A DNA stretch of 64,000 nucleotides from Urophycis tenuis (GCA_036785325.1 JAXIVH010000006.1:112001-176000), one strand, 5' to 3'; shown: positions 36,304-47,981, numbered from the stretch's first letter. Notes: generated by a model from the sequence alone, not told the origin. Translations and numbers: made by a program.

Positions 36304-37558
36304 GCCCGGACCAGAGCTAGTGAGCAGAGCTGAGTGTTGTGAATATTCCGCCCCTCTCTCAGAGGGCTGTTCTCTCAGCCGCTCCTCGCTCTAAAGCCCC
36401 GTCCAAACGGAGACGATTTTCGAGTGAAACCGCAAATGTCTTTTGCGTTTAGGCCGAGCGTAAAGACGGAGACGGCTTTTTTCGGTTGCTGAAACCGCAC
36501 TTTTTTGAAACCAGGTCCCAGGGTGGAAAAGTCGCAAACGTTTCAGGTTTTGGCTTCGTGTGAACACCAGAAACGCAAACGATGATGTCATCGGCCAGAG
36601 TCGGAGTGAAATAAATGTGGAGGATATGCCTTTAGAATGACTCTATAAATAAAATTAATAATAAATATTTTCTCCTTTTGGATTGTCTCCACAAATTAAC
36701 CATTTAATGGGCGGGTAAGTGAAAACGCACCGACCTATATCGCACAACATTGAATAGGCCTATATATTCCAAAATTGATAATTTATAGTCTATCTGGTTT
36801 TCTAATCAGTGCAAACTAGTTTACACGTTGGGACGCCAGGATCCGAGAGAGGAAGATGTTGGATGATGAATTGACTGCCTGTGTTTGACTTATCGACTGT
36901 CGAGTGATTAAGGTAGTTTTATGTTGTTGGGGATCTGTCACTTCTGCAACATGAAACTGTTTTTCGGTGGATTTCTGTAGCTGAAACAGCGCCACACACA
37001 GGCCAGGAATATGTACCACAGCGTTTCAAGAGCTAGATGCGTTTCAGCAACGACTCCGTCTTTACAGAGAAATGTCTGGCCCCCCCGCAGAGAAAAACGG
37101 GGGGGGGGGGGGGGGAGATCGTTTTCGAAATCCGGCTTCGTGTGGACGGGGCCTAAATTGCGTCCGGCCGCTCCGCTCATTTTCACTCCCCGCTCCACTG
37201 AAATCATGTTGCTCCACTGAAATCGCTCCATGCTCACTCCAAATTAAATGAGGGAGAAATAATCTACTACGATTTGCCACCTTAAACAGAAAACGTACAT
37301 CCTAAAGAACTAAGAGCAACAGCAATATATTTCAGTCATAGAACATTTATTTTAAAAGATAGACAAGTGCAACAAGAAGACACATGTTTGGATTTGGGCA
37401 TGCCTCAGACTCGTGGTGTGAGCGGCATCGGAGCGACACTGGAGCGGAACAGAGTGGCCGCTCTGGCGTCTAAATAAAAAACCGCTCCAGCTCCAGCAAC
37501 ATTCCATCCACTCCTCGCTCGCTCGCGCTCCGCTCCGCTCACTAGCTCTGGCCCGGAC
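36304..37558. mobile_element. hAT-type miniature element with 8-bp target duplication
   Basis: Terminal repeats CAGAGCTAGTGAGC at 36312 and GCTCACTAGCTCTG ending at 37550 are flanked by the exact 8-bp duplication GCCCGGAC (36304-36311 and 37551-37558). That is the hAT signature. The element carries a second miniature element inside it. No transposase is encoded. Confidence 0.85.
36391..37157. mobile_element. Inner miniature element nested in the hAT
   Basis: GCCCCGTCCAAACGGAGACG at 36396 pairs with the end GTGTGGACGGGGC at 37152. The flanking CTAAA occurs on both sides (36391-36395 and 37153-37157). The ends are alike but not identical. A G-run of 17 or more lies at about 37100-37116. The longer TIR type is widespread in fish; its superfamily is uncertain because only a 5-bp duplication is seen. 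Confidence 0.7.
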
Positions 37559-37924
37559 TCATTTCACCTAGGCAAATAGACTTCAGTAGCAGCTCAATAA
37601 TAGGCCTACACAGGTGGGCTGCAGCGTTTAATATCCTCGCGACTGGATTGGCTCCCCAACGTTCTGTTCCCCCCCGTCGCCATGGCAAGGCGTCCTCACG
37701 ACCCCCCGCCCCCCCAGCTGTGCGCTTGACAGTTCACTAGTAGTATAAAGGCTCAGCGCTGTGTTTTAGTCTTTTTTGTATAAATGCTTTCTGAAAACTC
37801 CTCAACCCCATTTAGTATGACACATTGTGTCATCAACATTCATATCAGTACCAGCAGTTTGTAAGTAATTTCTCAGTAATTGATATGTCATAAATTGGTT
37901 CTCAAAATTCACCAGATTGATGCA
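37559..37924. other. Unassigned spacer
   Basis: No gene recognised. GC-rich stretch with poly-C runs around 37666-37715 (CCCCCCCGTCGCCATGGCAA), then AT-rich DNA. A TATAAAGG string at 37745 is isolated and not supported as a promoter. Confidence 0.5.
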
Positions 37925-38042
37925 TTTAAATGAAATCTACTGAATTTTTTCTCCCGGGGGGGCATGCCCCCGGACCCCCCTAGAGGATTGAGCCCCCTAG
38001 AGCCCCCCACCATAGTCTACAAAAATCCTGTGGGAAACACTG
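37925..38042 (-). mobile_element. Fragment of a hAT-like element end
   Basis: Read on the minus strand it begins CAGTGTTTCCCACAGGATTT followed by GTAGACTATGGTGGGG and CCCCGGGGGCATGCC. This is a terminal sequence seen often in fish genomes. The partner end was not found. Confidence 0.45.
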
Positions 38043-38139
38043 CATATATAGATAAATATCTCCATTACAACAACACGTGAAAAGAAACTTCTATAAGTAT
38101 TACTTTGTACATACAGGGGTGCTTTTAGGACTGCTACCA

Positions 38140-39055
38140 ACAGTCTGGATGAGTACACATAGGCTGACATACATAAGCTTCGGTGAAAACAGCTTCACAG
38201 AAGCTGTATCCCATCATACAGCAGGGTGAGTTACAACAATGACAAACCCTGGTTCACAGTTAAACTCAGACAGCTAAGGTTGTAAAGAGAAGAGGCATTC
38301 GGTGGGGACAAGGACAAGTTTAAAGAGGATAAGTACAGGTTTAGCAAGGCGGTGAGAGAGGCTAAAAGACTACTCCAACAAACATTCTCAGCTTCTCCGC
38401 TTCTGTCTGGAAGACAGAAGCAGACAGATCACCAACTACAAGCCAAAAGCCCCCTACTTCACAAACGACCAGCGCCTGACAAACGACCTGAACGCGTGTC
38501 GATACTGTCAATTTGAAAGAACGGGACAGTCCTGACACCCTCCCCAGTGACTCCCTTCATCAGCTCAAGTCCACCGGCCCCACATCAGCAGGGGCCCGGG
38601 CCTCTTCACACCTGCCCATCCCAGCGGCTCCATCCTCCTCCCCACTCGTCCCACACCACATTGACAACCCTGTCTCTTCTTGAGAGAGACATCAAGAGGC
38701 AGAACCCCCGCAAAGCAGCCAGGCCAGGCTCTGTCTTTCCCTCCACTTTAAAGCAGGGTGCTACCTCCGGTGTTGCACACACATCTTTAACTTCTCACTG
38801 AAGACATGTCACGCAGCAGCCTGCTTTAAATCCTCCACCATCATCTCCATCTCGACCGCCCCCCAAAAAACAAGGACCACAGGACTTAACAATGACAGAC
38901 CCTTCACCCGGACCTCTGTGGTTATGAAGCCTTTTGAGTGCCTTGTCCTGCCCCACCTCAACAGCCAACAGGTCTGTAGATGACGCCTTCAACATGGCCA
39001 GTCATTTCATCCTCCAGCACCTAGTCTCCTCAGGAACCTAAAGGAGGCCTGATTC
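38140..39055 (+). mobile_element. Decayed L2/Rex-like LINE fragment
   Basis: Broken frames contain YNNDKPWFTVKLRQLR, KFKEDKYRFSKAVREAKRL, ITNYKPKAPYF and NDQRLTNDLNA, then RQNPRKAARPGS and NNDRPFTRTSVVMKPFECLV. These are the linker and N-terminal reverse transcriptase regions of a LINE related to the one at 6300, but much older. Many stops and indels are present; no YADD motif survives. Confidence 0.7.
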
Positions 39056-39200
39056 CTCTGCACATGCATTTCATTGAAGAACTAAAAATAAAAGGTGAAT
39101 TCAGTTGAATATTGTTAAACAGTGAAAATATAAATGGGTATCAACTGCAACACAACAGGGGTAAGGGTAAGGGTAGGGCTACTCACAAGGGTAGCATCCA
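39056..39200. other. Unassigned spacer with a GGGTAA-like run
   Basis: Possible LINE 3' remnant plus a short GGGTAAGGGTAAGGGTAGGG run near 39160. No gene is seen. Confidence 0.4.
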
Positions 39201-39508
39201 CTCATAACTAGGGTTGGGTATCGTTAGGGTTTTATCCGATACCGGTGCCTACTCTGTACTTTTCAAACGGTTCCGGCGCTAAAACGGTTCTCAAACCGGT
39301 GCTTAAAAAAAAGGAAACCACACACACTTTGTCAAAAATCAATTCCATTTTATTTCCAGGGACAAATTAAACACAACATAAAATAAAGCAATATAATTTA
39401 AAACACTATAAAATAAGAATTCACATTTATGTCCCATCAAATAAAACAATATTGCAGCTTTCACCTCACCCCTCCAGTGTATTCTCAAAAACATAAGGAA
39501 AAACTTGC

Positions 39509-39540
<32 letters not shown>
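39509..39540 (+). repeat. (GTCT)n microsatellite
   Basis: Eight copies of TGTC in tandem, the same simple repeat found at the start of satellite 2 monomers. Confidence 0.9.
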
Positions 39541-40244
39541 GAAATCTCTGTGGCACCCTCACGTTGCCACGTCCATGCAATACCACTCTCGGCCACTACG
39601 CATTTTGGCGCTGTTTCACACTCCGACTGCAACTTGATCGACTGGTTGGGCACGCCTGCGCTACATATTAAGGTGTGTTTTAGCCGGCTTTTCGCCTGGA
39701 ACGCTCTATAGAAATCTTGCACCCTATTGAACATAGTTAAACTGAGAGAGTGTGCCGTCCAGACACCAGAATGAACGTGTTCACAGTAATGTTTATCAGG
39801 CAGTAATACGTTCAGTTCACGTTCGCCCAAAATATGAATGAGTTCAGGCACAACACTGAGTTTGTGTATGTGTGTAAAACTACTTTGACTTATGTTATTC
39901 ATGCAACACTCAAACACTTATAAATACACAATAAAAAACAAAGCAGGCTACAATGAAGTTCGCCTTCATCTCACTCAGTGGAGGAGCAAGGAGGAGCTTG
40001 TTTGAGCAACTGTGTGAACCATTACTGTGAACTCAGGGAGAGAGAAAAAAAAGAACGGCTCCCAACTGTTGTATCTCAACTTTACTTATGAATTAAGGAG
40101 ATATTGCAGAATTAAATCTAAATAATATGGACCACAGGTAGACACGTCTGTTGTTTACTGAACACCAATTTAATGAACTCCACCTCCTCCGCTGAGGAGG
40201 AGGAGTTCACCTGAACATTCTGATAGGTTGTGTTACACATGGAC

Positions 40245-40437
40245 ATGACACAAACCGCGACTCGGCTTCGTACTTTTCTGTGTTTCTATGTTTTGTCTGT
40301 ACAATGTCCGTTTGTCTTCTTTGTTTGCCCATTTGTTCATTTTGCACCGCAGGTCTGAGAGGACTGCAATTTCATCTGTGCTATATGCCTGCCATGTAGC
40401 ACACTTGACAATAAAGATACTTGAATCTTGAATCTTA
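40245..40437 (+). mobile_element. 3' tail of an L2-like LINE
   Basis: Ends CACTTGACAATAAAGATAC then TTGAATC repeated twice, the form of L2-like 3' ends in fish. Only the last 190 bp or so is present, inserted in the hAT element. Confidence 0.6.
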
Positions 40438-40829
40438 CCATCATTCATGTTAATGAGCCGGTCAAAAGATTTGGGTCGTTTGTGAACATCACAACTCTAA
40501 CGATGTCGCTTTATTGCATCTGTTGCATGTTGCAGAGTCTGATACTTGGATGTGAAATGCAGATAAACCTTGGATCTTTTTGCCTTCGGCATCTTCAATG
40601 ATCCTCTCACTGCTATCAGTTCTGATGATCTGATCAACAAGTGTGCAGCGTAGCGGCACTGACGTCATGCAGGTTGATGCCACCCGCAACCCCATGGTGT
40701 GTTAAACAAAAGCCAGGCACCGAAATGACGCACCGAAATTTGCGTTCTTATTGGATCTCGTTACAACCATTTATGTCGGAACCGGTGCCCTACTGGAACA
40801 GAGTTTCGGTGCTCAACCCTACTCATAAC

Positions 40830-41290
40830 CATGTCCTCGCCATCCTCCATATTAGACAACCAACGTCTCCCCAAACTCTTCAGAAAACATGACAGTTCCC
40901 CCCCAACTGCAAACCACAGGAGAGCGGCACCTCAATCTCTGCATTTCTCCTGACAATACATTGTGCCACTGGATGCTCAATGAATGCGTATTCTCTGTCC
41001 CGGCTGCTTATTGTTGGACCTACTCATCATCATCACCACACTTTGCCATCCAACTGTTTTGACTTACCAGCACATACGATGAAGACATGTACAACAGTCT
41101 GCCCACACGCACACAGACATGCCAAACACACATGCGGCGCTATCAAGTTCACTAATGAATTTTGCCGTCACAACAATCAGCGGCGCAAGCCACCAGGACG
41201 GACTGTTGACTTTTGTGATGCAACAATCAAGCTTCTGCAACAATTGAAACCAACGCGGGCCACTTGAAACGTCAAAAGAAATCACTACTG
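40830..41290. other. Unassigned sequence
   Basis: No gene or repeat recognised. A 95-codon open stretch at 40980-41267 has no known motif and unusual composition, so it is not called. Confidence 0.5.
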
Positions 41291-41578
41291 TTGCGGCTTC
41301 CAACATAAACCTTTTAGCCGCTGAGAGTTTGAGTTGGGTCCTCAGGTTTTGTAGATTTGTGACGCGCTATATGAAGTTATGGAGACAGATACGATGAGAT
41401 CCATTGCTCTTGGTGAATTTATTGTGAGTAAACAGAACTATGACAGCATAGCAAAGATGGATGAGTGAGAAACTGAGACCAGCGGATTAAACAGGTAAAT
41501 AGGGTGAATGAATGAGTGAGTAGCTTAGCGTAGCGTAGCATAGCGTAGCGGTCAACAAAAATTACGGCTACTCCATAC

Positions 41579-42479
41579 CTGGACTCTAGGGGTGGCACGG
41601 TTTTTGAAAACTGCTCCGAACCGTGCGGATGGCATGTCACGGTTCGGAATGCGTGTTCGTCGTACGGTCCTACGGTTCAGGCTAGGGCTGGGCGATTAAT
41701 TGAATTTCGATTTTGATTACGATTTTGGCTTCCCTCGATCATTAAATCAAGATAATCGTAATAAAATGATCATTCTGCCATCCGCCGTGTTTTGTGTGGT
41801 AAATGGAGCGAACCCTTCTTTCTCCACCTGCGCACTCCGCTGCGCCCCGCCCCCGCCTGAAAACTTGCAAGATCTTTCACGCGACCGTGTCTGCACCTCA
41901 AGCGAATACGACCAATACGATCTATTTAACCACTTAAAAGTCCGCACACAGAGTAATACATGACCAAGCAATGAAGGAAAAAATGAAAAGCTCCTCCACT
42001 CCTGCCACCGCAACACAGTCCTCAATTAAGGAGACCCTATACAATGCCACCCCATATCCAGCCAGCTCCCGCAGGCATAAAGAAATAACAGACGCAATCG
42101 CATACACAATTGCCAAAGACATGTGCCCTATCAGCACCGTTAGCGACCCGGCGTTCAATAAACTGATAAACACATTGGACGAGCGGTATGTGTTACCACC
42201 ATAGGTTACCACCACGTCACCATTTCAGTAGAATTGCGCTGCCTGCCCTTTATGATGAATGTCGCGGAAAAGTTTGTGCATTATTACATGATAACTATTC
42301 TTTAAATACTCTAGCCTAATTGTGGATGATTAAGCTATACATGCTGAAATATGTTTCTGGAGTGTTAAAGATTAAAAGAAAAAAATAACAAGAACCGTAC
42401 CGAACCGAAAACCGTGACCCTAAACCGTGATACGAACCGAACCGTAGATTTTGTGAACCGTGCCACCCCTACTGGACTC
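41579..42479. mobile_element. hAT element with 8-bp target duplication inside the LTR
   Basis: Ends TAGGGGTGGCACGG (41587) and CCGTGCCACCCCTA (ending 42471) are flanked by CTGGACTC on both sides (41579-41586 and 42472-42479). Near 41684 a second terminal-like string, TAGGGCTGGGCGATTAATTG, suggests another nested hAT or a chimera. A piece of transposase coding is retained. Confidence 0.85.
41880..42204 (+). pseudogene. N-terminal fragment of a hAT (ZBED-like) transposase
   Basis: Frames read SEYDQYDLFNHLKV, then after a break KEKMKSSSTPATATQSS, RRHKEITDAIAYTIAKDM, PISTVSDPAFNKLINTLD and ERYVLPP, followed by a stop. These are familiar strings from the region after the BED finger of fish hAT transposases. 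The catalytic DDE core and the dimerisation domain are absent, so this is an internally deleted copy. Confidence 0.65.
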
Positions 42480-42866
42480 TCTCTCTCCTGTGTCACCGGT
42501 GAGTGCACACCTGTACGCACACACACTTCGTACGCACGCACGCCCACTCCCATGTGAACCACGCCCTCTGCCACACACACACACAAGCACACCGTGCTGC
42601 TCATCTTCCACCTATATGTCTCATACACACCAGCCCCTGAATTATTAGGTCTCACATAATAATTCACATTTCAAAACACAATAGGGGACATAATAAATCA
42701 TCACATCAATTTCAAAATAATGCAAAAATGTCTAATAAATTGCTCAAGTCCATGAATAAGCCATTACACAAAATATTCCTTCTTCTGGTCATCTTTATGA
42801 CCGATTAGTGCAAAGTTCAGCTCAAGTCTGGAAAACACAAAGTCCATATAGAGGTCAGCAACGTCC

Positions 42867-44362
42867 TCATGCTGCCTCCTCCTTCTCCAGCAACAAACAC
42901 ACTTTGGATATGGGTCTGTCCAAGCAACTGGTTCTTGTTTTGATCCGAATTTGACGCACAAATCCCTTGCGATCTGGAAAGGTTTGCAAGACACGTCCCA
43001 TAATCCAGGAATTCCGAGGTGCGCTACTGTCTATAAGCAAAACTAAATCTCCTGCTACAAGGTTTCTCTGGACCCCAGTCCATCTCTGTCGTTCCTGTAA
43101 CAGAGGCAGGTACTCCTTTGTCCAGCGTTTCCAGAACAGATCAGATATGTACTGGACTTGTCTCCATCTTCTCTGTGCGTACAGGTCTGCTGCTTGGAAC
43201 ACTCCAGGTGATAATGAAGGCTGGTTTTTAAGCAGTAACAGATGGTTCGGTGTCATCGCTTCCAGGTCGTTAGGATCCGTGGAGGCCGTGGTGATGGGCC
43301 TGCTGTTAATAATGGCTTCCACTTCACAGAGAACTGTGTGGAGTCCCTCCTCATCCAAGCGTTGTACCTTGAGAGTAGAGTTCAAAACTTTCCTCACCGA
43401 TCTAATCAACCTTTCCCACACTCCTCCATGATGTGATCCAGCAGGGGGGTTGAACGTCTACTTAATGCCCTTTTGGAGTAACACATCATGTACCTGTGCC
43501 TGGTTCCACAGCGCAATTGCTGTTTTTAGCTCAGGTTCTGCTCCCATTGTCAGAGCGCAGCTCGCGGACCTGTCCTCTTCTGGATATAAAACGCCTTAGT
43601 GCATTTATGAAGGAGTCAGTATCCAGAGAAGGTGCCACCTCGATGTGAATAGCTCTCAATACAAGACAGGTAAATAGGACACCATACCTCTTCACTGTAC
43701 TCCTCCTACTCCTCACTTCGATGGGTCCAAAATAATCAACTCCCACACAGGTGAATGGGGGTTCATCAGGCTTGAGTCGGTCTGTGGGTAAGTCTGCCAT
43801 CTGTTGGTAAACTGGAGTGGCATTAAGTCTTCTGCAGATGGTGCATTTGGAGAGAACCCTCCTAATGGTTTACTCCTGTCATCCAGTATTTCTCCCTGAG
43901 CTTGGACAACATGTGGTTGCGGCCGCTGTGTCATACCTCTTGATGTATATTTCTCAGCAGCAGGGTAGAAATGTGAAGGTCTTTTGACAGAATGATAGGA
44001 TGCTTAGACTCCCAAGGCAGTGCTGCTTTACTAAGCCGTCCTCCCACACGCAAGACTCCATCCTCCAGCCTTGGACACAACTTGTACAGGTGACTACTTT
44101 TCTTGACATTTTGTCCCTTTTCCAGACACGAAAGCTCCTCAAAAAACTTTCTCCTCTGACAAAACTGAATTATGGCCAGCTCAGCCTTGTCAATGTCCTC
44201 CACTGTAAAAGCTCCCAGCACAGTTGCGTCTTTAAATGTGCACCTTTCTTGCTCCATCATTCTTTGCTGCCGCATGCTCTCTTCACTCTGATTGGCTGTT
44301 GTCCTTTTTCTCTTCCTGATACAGGACCACAACCATTTCTTGTATTTCAGCCACCATGCCAC
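42867..44362 (-). pseudogene. BEL/Pao integrase and C-terminal domain, several breaks
   Basis: Integrase would join the DNA copy to the host genome. Visible in order on the minus strand are the zinc-binding start (LLLRNIHQEV), core residues in VDYFGPIEV and RSDNG, the glutamate in GVWERLIRSVRK, and a DUF5641-like tail (AGDLVLLIDSSAPRNSW, WIMGRVLQTFPD). Lesions: a stop right after HQEV (near 43928), a frame change before CTICRRL (about 43850), a small deletion with frame change just after RSDNG (near 43540), and a stop before TFNPPAGSHHGG (near 43460). All three catalytic acidic residues can still be located, in different frames. Confidence 0.8.
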
Positions 44363-44383
44363 AGCTTTCTTTAATCGGATCCA

Positions 44384-44940
44384 TTAGGAATAATGATGGA
44401 TCAGGTGAGTAGTGGGATCCTCTCCAACTTGTACAGCATTAACAACAGCACTTTTCTTCACCTCTGGATCGTCCTGGGGGAGATGGCTCACAGGCTCAAG
44501 GTTCACAGGCCATTCTGTTTCAGCTTGGCAAAGAAACGGAGGTCCCATTAACCAGAGTCTGTCCTTCAGAAATACTTCCACTTTGACCCCTCTGGATGCT
44601 GCGTCTGATGGATTTGAAGCTGTATCCACGTACCTCCACTGAGCAGGGTGAGATGATTTCAGTATCTCTGGAACACGATTGGCAACAAACACCTTAAATC
44701 TGGAGCTTTCGTTGTTAATGTATTTGAGCACAGAAGCACTATCAGTCCAAAACACAGATCCCTGAAGACGCATGTGTAGCTCTTTCTTCCACAAGAAATC
44801 CATGCGGCTGGCCATTGTTGCAGCAATCAGTTCCATTCTTGGAATTGTAACTGTCTTCAGTGGGGCAAAACGAGCCTTTCCCATAATGAAAGCACTGTGC
44901 TTTTGGAGGTCCTCATTCTGTAACAGCAGGTAAGTGACTG
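44384..44940 (-). pseudogene. BEL/Pao RNase H-like region
   Basis: Contains KARFAPLKTVTIPRMELIAA, FWTDSASVLKYINNESSRFK, NRVPEILKSSHPAQWRYVDT and NPSDAASRG, typical of the Pao RNase H region between reverse transcriptase and integrase. A TAA stop at about 44945 separates it from the upstream reverse transcriptase frame. Confidence 0.8.
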
Positions 44941-44944
44941 TACC

Positions 44945-46510
44945 TTAGCCTTCCTCAGAAGCATTGCAGAAATGGTGCAGTTGCGCAGTAATAACTTCTC
45001 CAAACTCCAGAGGTTTTAGACATCTGGGTAGCTCAAAGTTGTCCAGTAGGTGAAGCCCTTGCACCCACTTCAGCCACTCTTTGGAGACAGTCTCTGGTAT
45101 GGGATCATCCCAACCAACTCCTCTTCTGCACAAATCTCTCAAGATCCTTTTCGCTGTCAGAACAAGGGGACTTAACATGCCCAGAGGATCATAAATAGAG
45201 CTTACAGTGGAAAGGATGCCTCTGCGGTTGAGTGGTCTGTCCTTCCATACAATCTTGAATTTAAAGGTGTCAGACTTGATACACCACTCTACACCCAACA
45301 CTCTTTCAATGGGCACAAACTCCCGGTCCAGGTCCAACTGCTCCACGCCTTTAGCTCTGCGGGTCTCTGGGATGGCCTTGAGCACTTCAGATCTGTTACT
45401 GTTCCACTTGGTCAAGCAGAATCCCCGTTTAGCACACAGAGACATGAGCTCATGACAGAGGGTTAGTGCTTCCTCCTCTGTTGCAACTGCCACCAAACAA
45501 TCATCCACGTAAAAGCAGTGCTGCAGCTTGTCCACTGTCTCCTCCTTATGCTCATGTCCAAAATCCTCTGCACATTTCCTGAGGGCGAAGTTGGCGCAGC
45601 TAGGGGAGGATGTAGCTCTGAAAAGATGGACCTTCATCCTATATTCACATGGTGCTTGGTTCAAGTCTCCTTGTGGCCACCAGAGGAATCGCAGCAGATC
45701 AGCATCATCTGGGGGCATATGCACTTGGTGAAACATAACTTCTATATCAGCCATGATGACCAAAGGTTCCCTCCTGAACCTGGTCACAACTCCAATTAAT
45801 GAGCTGGTTAGATCGGGCCCTTGCAACAGCTCTTCATTCAGAGATTGTCCTTTGTAGCTGGCACCACAATCAAACACAACTCAGAGTTTTTCCTTTGTCG
45901 GGTGGTAGACACCATGGTGCGGTATGTACCAGACCCTGCCATCACTTCTTTCCAGCTCTGCATCAGGAACCTTTTCAGCATAGCCTTTACCAAGTAGAAT
46001 GTTAATAAAGGTGTTATACTCCCTGTAAAACACTGGATCCCTCTGGAGCCTCCTCTTCAGATGGTTTTGACGCTGTTCCACTACTTTCCTGTTATTTGGC
46101 ATGCTGATGTTTGAAATTTTCAAAGGTAAGGCGATCTGGTAGTGACCATTGACGTGCTTGGCTGACTTTGTGACCATATCCATGAACCTCAGGTCTTCCC
46201 TGGACAGACCCACTTGTTCCTCCACAGCAGATTCTGGAAAGTCAATCTTAAATTGCTGTTGCCACAGTTCATCCAAATGTACAATGGACACACGGTTCAC
46301 AGTTATTGGTTGCTCACAGTAATTGGCCTCTCCACCGTTTCCTGTCAGTGGTCCATTTACCGTCCAGCCCAGCACCGTCCTTATAGCGTAGGGTCCATTA
46401 TGCTCACTGCGGATTACTTCCAGCGGTTCCATGGCTCGTGGAACATTCGTTCCAATCAGCAATTCAATTCCAGCCTCAATCTGTGGTAAGGAGATGTGTT
46501 TTAAACATGG
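44945..46510 (-). pseudogene. BEL/Pao reverse transcriptase
   Basis: Copies the element RNA into DNA. The N-terminal part (to about 45881) reads YAIRTVLGWTVNGPL and VWYIPHHGVYHPTKEKL. An in-frame TGA near 45880 stands where an arginine codon (CGA) would be expected, consistent with CpG decay. Then come MADIEVMFHQVHMPP, CSYR-like EYRMKVHLFRATSSP, the catalytic HCFYVDDCLVAV (YVDD), CLTKWNSN and SSIYDPLGMLSPLVL. A single-base frame change near 46500-46515 separates it from the protease frame. Confidence 0.88.
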
Positions 46511-46518
46511 CCACCTTG

Positions 46519-47710
46519 TCAGATCTGATTTGTGGGTATGTTTGCTTTGTGGACTGGCATTGACAACTGAGTGTACGCTTTTGGCAACTCAATGAAGCTG
46601 TCATCTTCAAGTGCTGCCACCTCCAGCTCTGGCATGATGTAGCTATTGACCACCTTTTCCTGCCCCATGGTCCTGAGAAGAATGTTGGCTCTCTTCCCGG
46701 ACAAATTGAACTTGTGCTTCAGACTCTCAGTACAGAACACTGCAGTACTTCCCTGATCCAAAAAGTCATATGTGAGAATGATTTTATTGCCCTTCTTCGC
46801 CTTCACTTGGATTGGCACAATAGGAAGCTTGCAATCCATCTGACCAGCCCCTGTAAGCCCACTGGAAACCAAGGTGTCGTCCACTGTAACCTGGACGCTT
46901 CTCTCAGCCGGTTCTGCAGTTGCCACACTGTCCTTATGGAGCACAGTTGGATTTCTTTGGCCACACTTCGAGCAGGAAATCTTTCTTTGGCAATCTTTGC
47001 TGATGTGTCCTATACACAGGCAGCGAAAACAAGCACCATTTTCCTTTAGGAAGTCAATTTTCTCTTTGTGTGCCATTTTTTCCAACCGCGCACATACATC
47101 CAATGAGTGTCCTCCAGTGCAGCAGGGACAGATCTTCTTGGCTGGTGGTTTTATGTCTGTAGCTTTATTCACAGTTTGAGCTGTTCTCTCCACACGATTC
47201 ACTGTGGTAGCGAAGCTGGTTCCTCTGATGCTGGAGCGAGGGGGAGGTTTATGTTTCATTTGTTTAGTTGTTATCACAGTGTCCTGAATGTTTCCAAACA
47301 CGGTCTGTCAAGATTTTCACCTGTTTTTCAACAAAGTTGGTAATATCCATAAACCTTGCTCTTCTGTTGTACTTTTCCTGCAGGTCACATGTGTGGCATC
47401 TCCAGCGGTCTCTGAGTTTGTACGGCAATTTTCTGATTATTTCCAACATGTTTGTGGGTGTATCCAGATCATTTAAATACTGCACATCCTCCATAGCGTT
47501 GCAGCATCCACGCAGAAAGAGGCCGTACTCCTGGAGGGCCTTCACATCTTCTGTTTTAATAGTGGGCCATGACAAAGCTCTCTCCATGTATGCTGCTGCC
47601 ACCTTTTGCTCATTGCCATAGTGCTCTTTCAATAGAGCTTTTGCCTTCACATATCCTCTGCCCGACTCCATGTGCTGACAGCTCCTCACTAGCCCTTTTG
47701 CATGCCCTTT
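46519..47710 (-). pseudogene. BEL/Pao gag C-terminal part, zinc knuckles and protease remnant
   Basis: The first frame (47689-47264) has HMESGRGYVKAKALLKEHYG, ALQEYGLFLRGC and NMLEIIRKLPYKLRDRW, a capsid-like DUF1759-type region. A frame change near 47280-47300 leads to the second frame, with KICPCCTGGHSLDVC, CFRCLCIGHISKDC and CSKCGQR, which are paired zinc knuckles. LTYDFLDQGSTAVFC follows, where the retropepsin active-site motif is expected. Confidence 0.82.
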
Positions 47711-47981
47711 GAAGAAGAAGAAGAATTACTGATTTGATCCCGTGAGGGAAATTTGGTCTTCTGCATTTAACCCAATCGTGAATTACACTCAGAACACAGT
47801 GATGGTGAAGCACACATTTAAACCCGATGCAGTGAGCTGCCTGCAACAGCGGCGCTCGGGGAGCAGTGAGGGGTTAGGTGCCTTGCTCAAGGGCACTTCA
47901 GCCATGCGCACTGGTCAGGGTTCGAACCGGCCACCCTCCGGTTACAAATCCAAAGCCCTAACCAGTAGGCCGGCTGCCCCA
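47711..47981 (-). mobile_element. tRNA-derived SINE (V-SINE-like) inserted in gag
   Basis: On the minus strand it starts TGGGGCAGCCGGCCTACTGG, has an A-box-like GGCCTACTGGTTAGGG and a B box GGTTCGAACCC, then the conserved GTGCCCTTGAGCAAGGCACC, and ends in a short (TTC)n tail. CTTTG lies at both borders, a possible target duplication. It runs in the same sense as the host retrotransposon. The family name is from memory. Confidence 0.8.

Larger units (their letters stand above)
39201..40829. mobile_element. hAT-type element with 8-bp target duplication
   Basis: Left end TAGGGTTGGGTATCG (39209) and right end GGTGCTCAACCCTA (ending 40821) are inverted repeats flanked by the exact duplication CTCATAAC (39201-39208 and 40822-40829). 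Interior near the ends shows the paired CCGATACCGGTGCC and GGAACCGGTGCCC strings. No transposase frame is present. It contains a GTCT microsatellite and a LINE tail (separate entries). Confidence 0.85.
41291..42525 (-). repeat. Left (3') LTR of the BEL element, split by a hAT
   Basis: LTR halves 41291-41586 and 42480-42525 rejoin across the hAT insertion and align with 50431-50776. Differences between the two LTRs are few (for example GAGTTTGAGTTGG versus GAGTTTGGATTGG, TATATGAAG versus TATATTAAG), which suggests a moderately recent insertion. Confidence 0.85.

Noticed and set aside
39155..39185. Interstitial telomere repeat
   Set aside because: The run is GGGTAA-like with three imperfect copies, not the vertebrate TTAGGG order, and it is too short.
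40980..41306. 95- and 80-codon overlapping frames
   Set aside because: No motif, no splice or start context, and the flanks are transposon debris.
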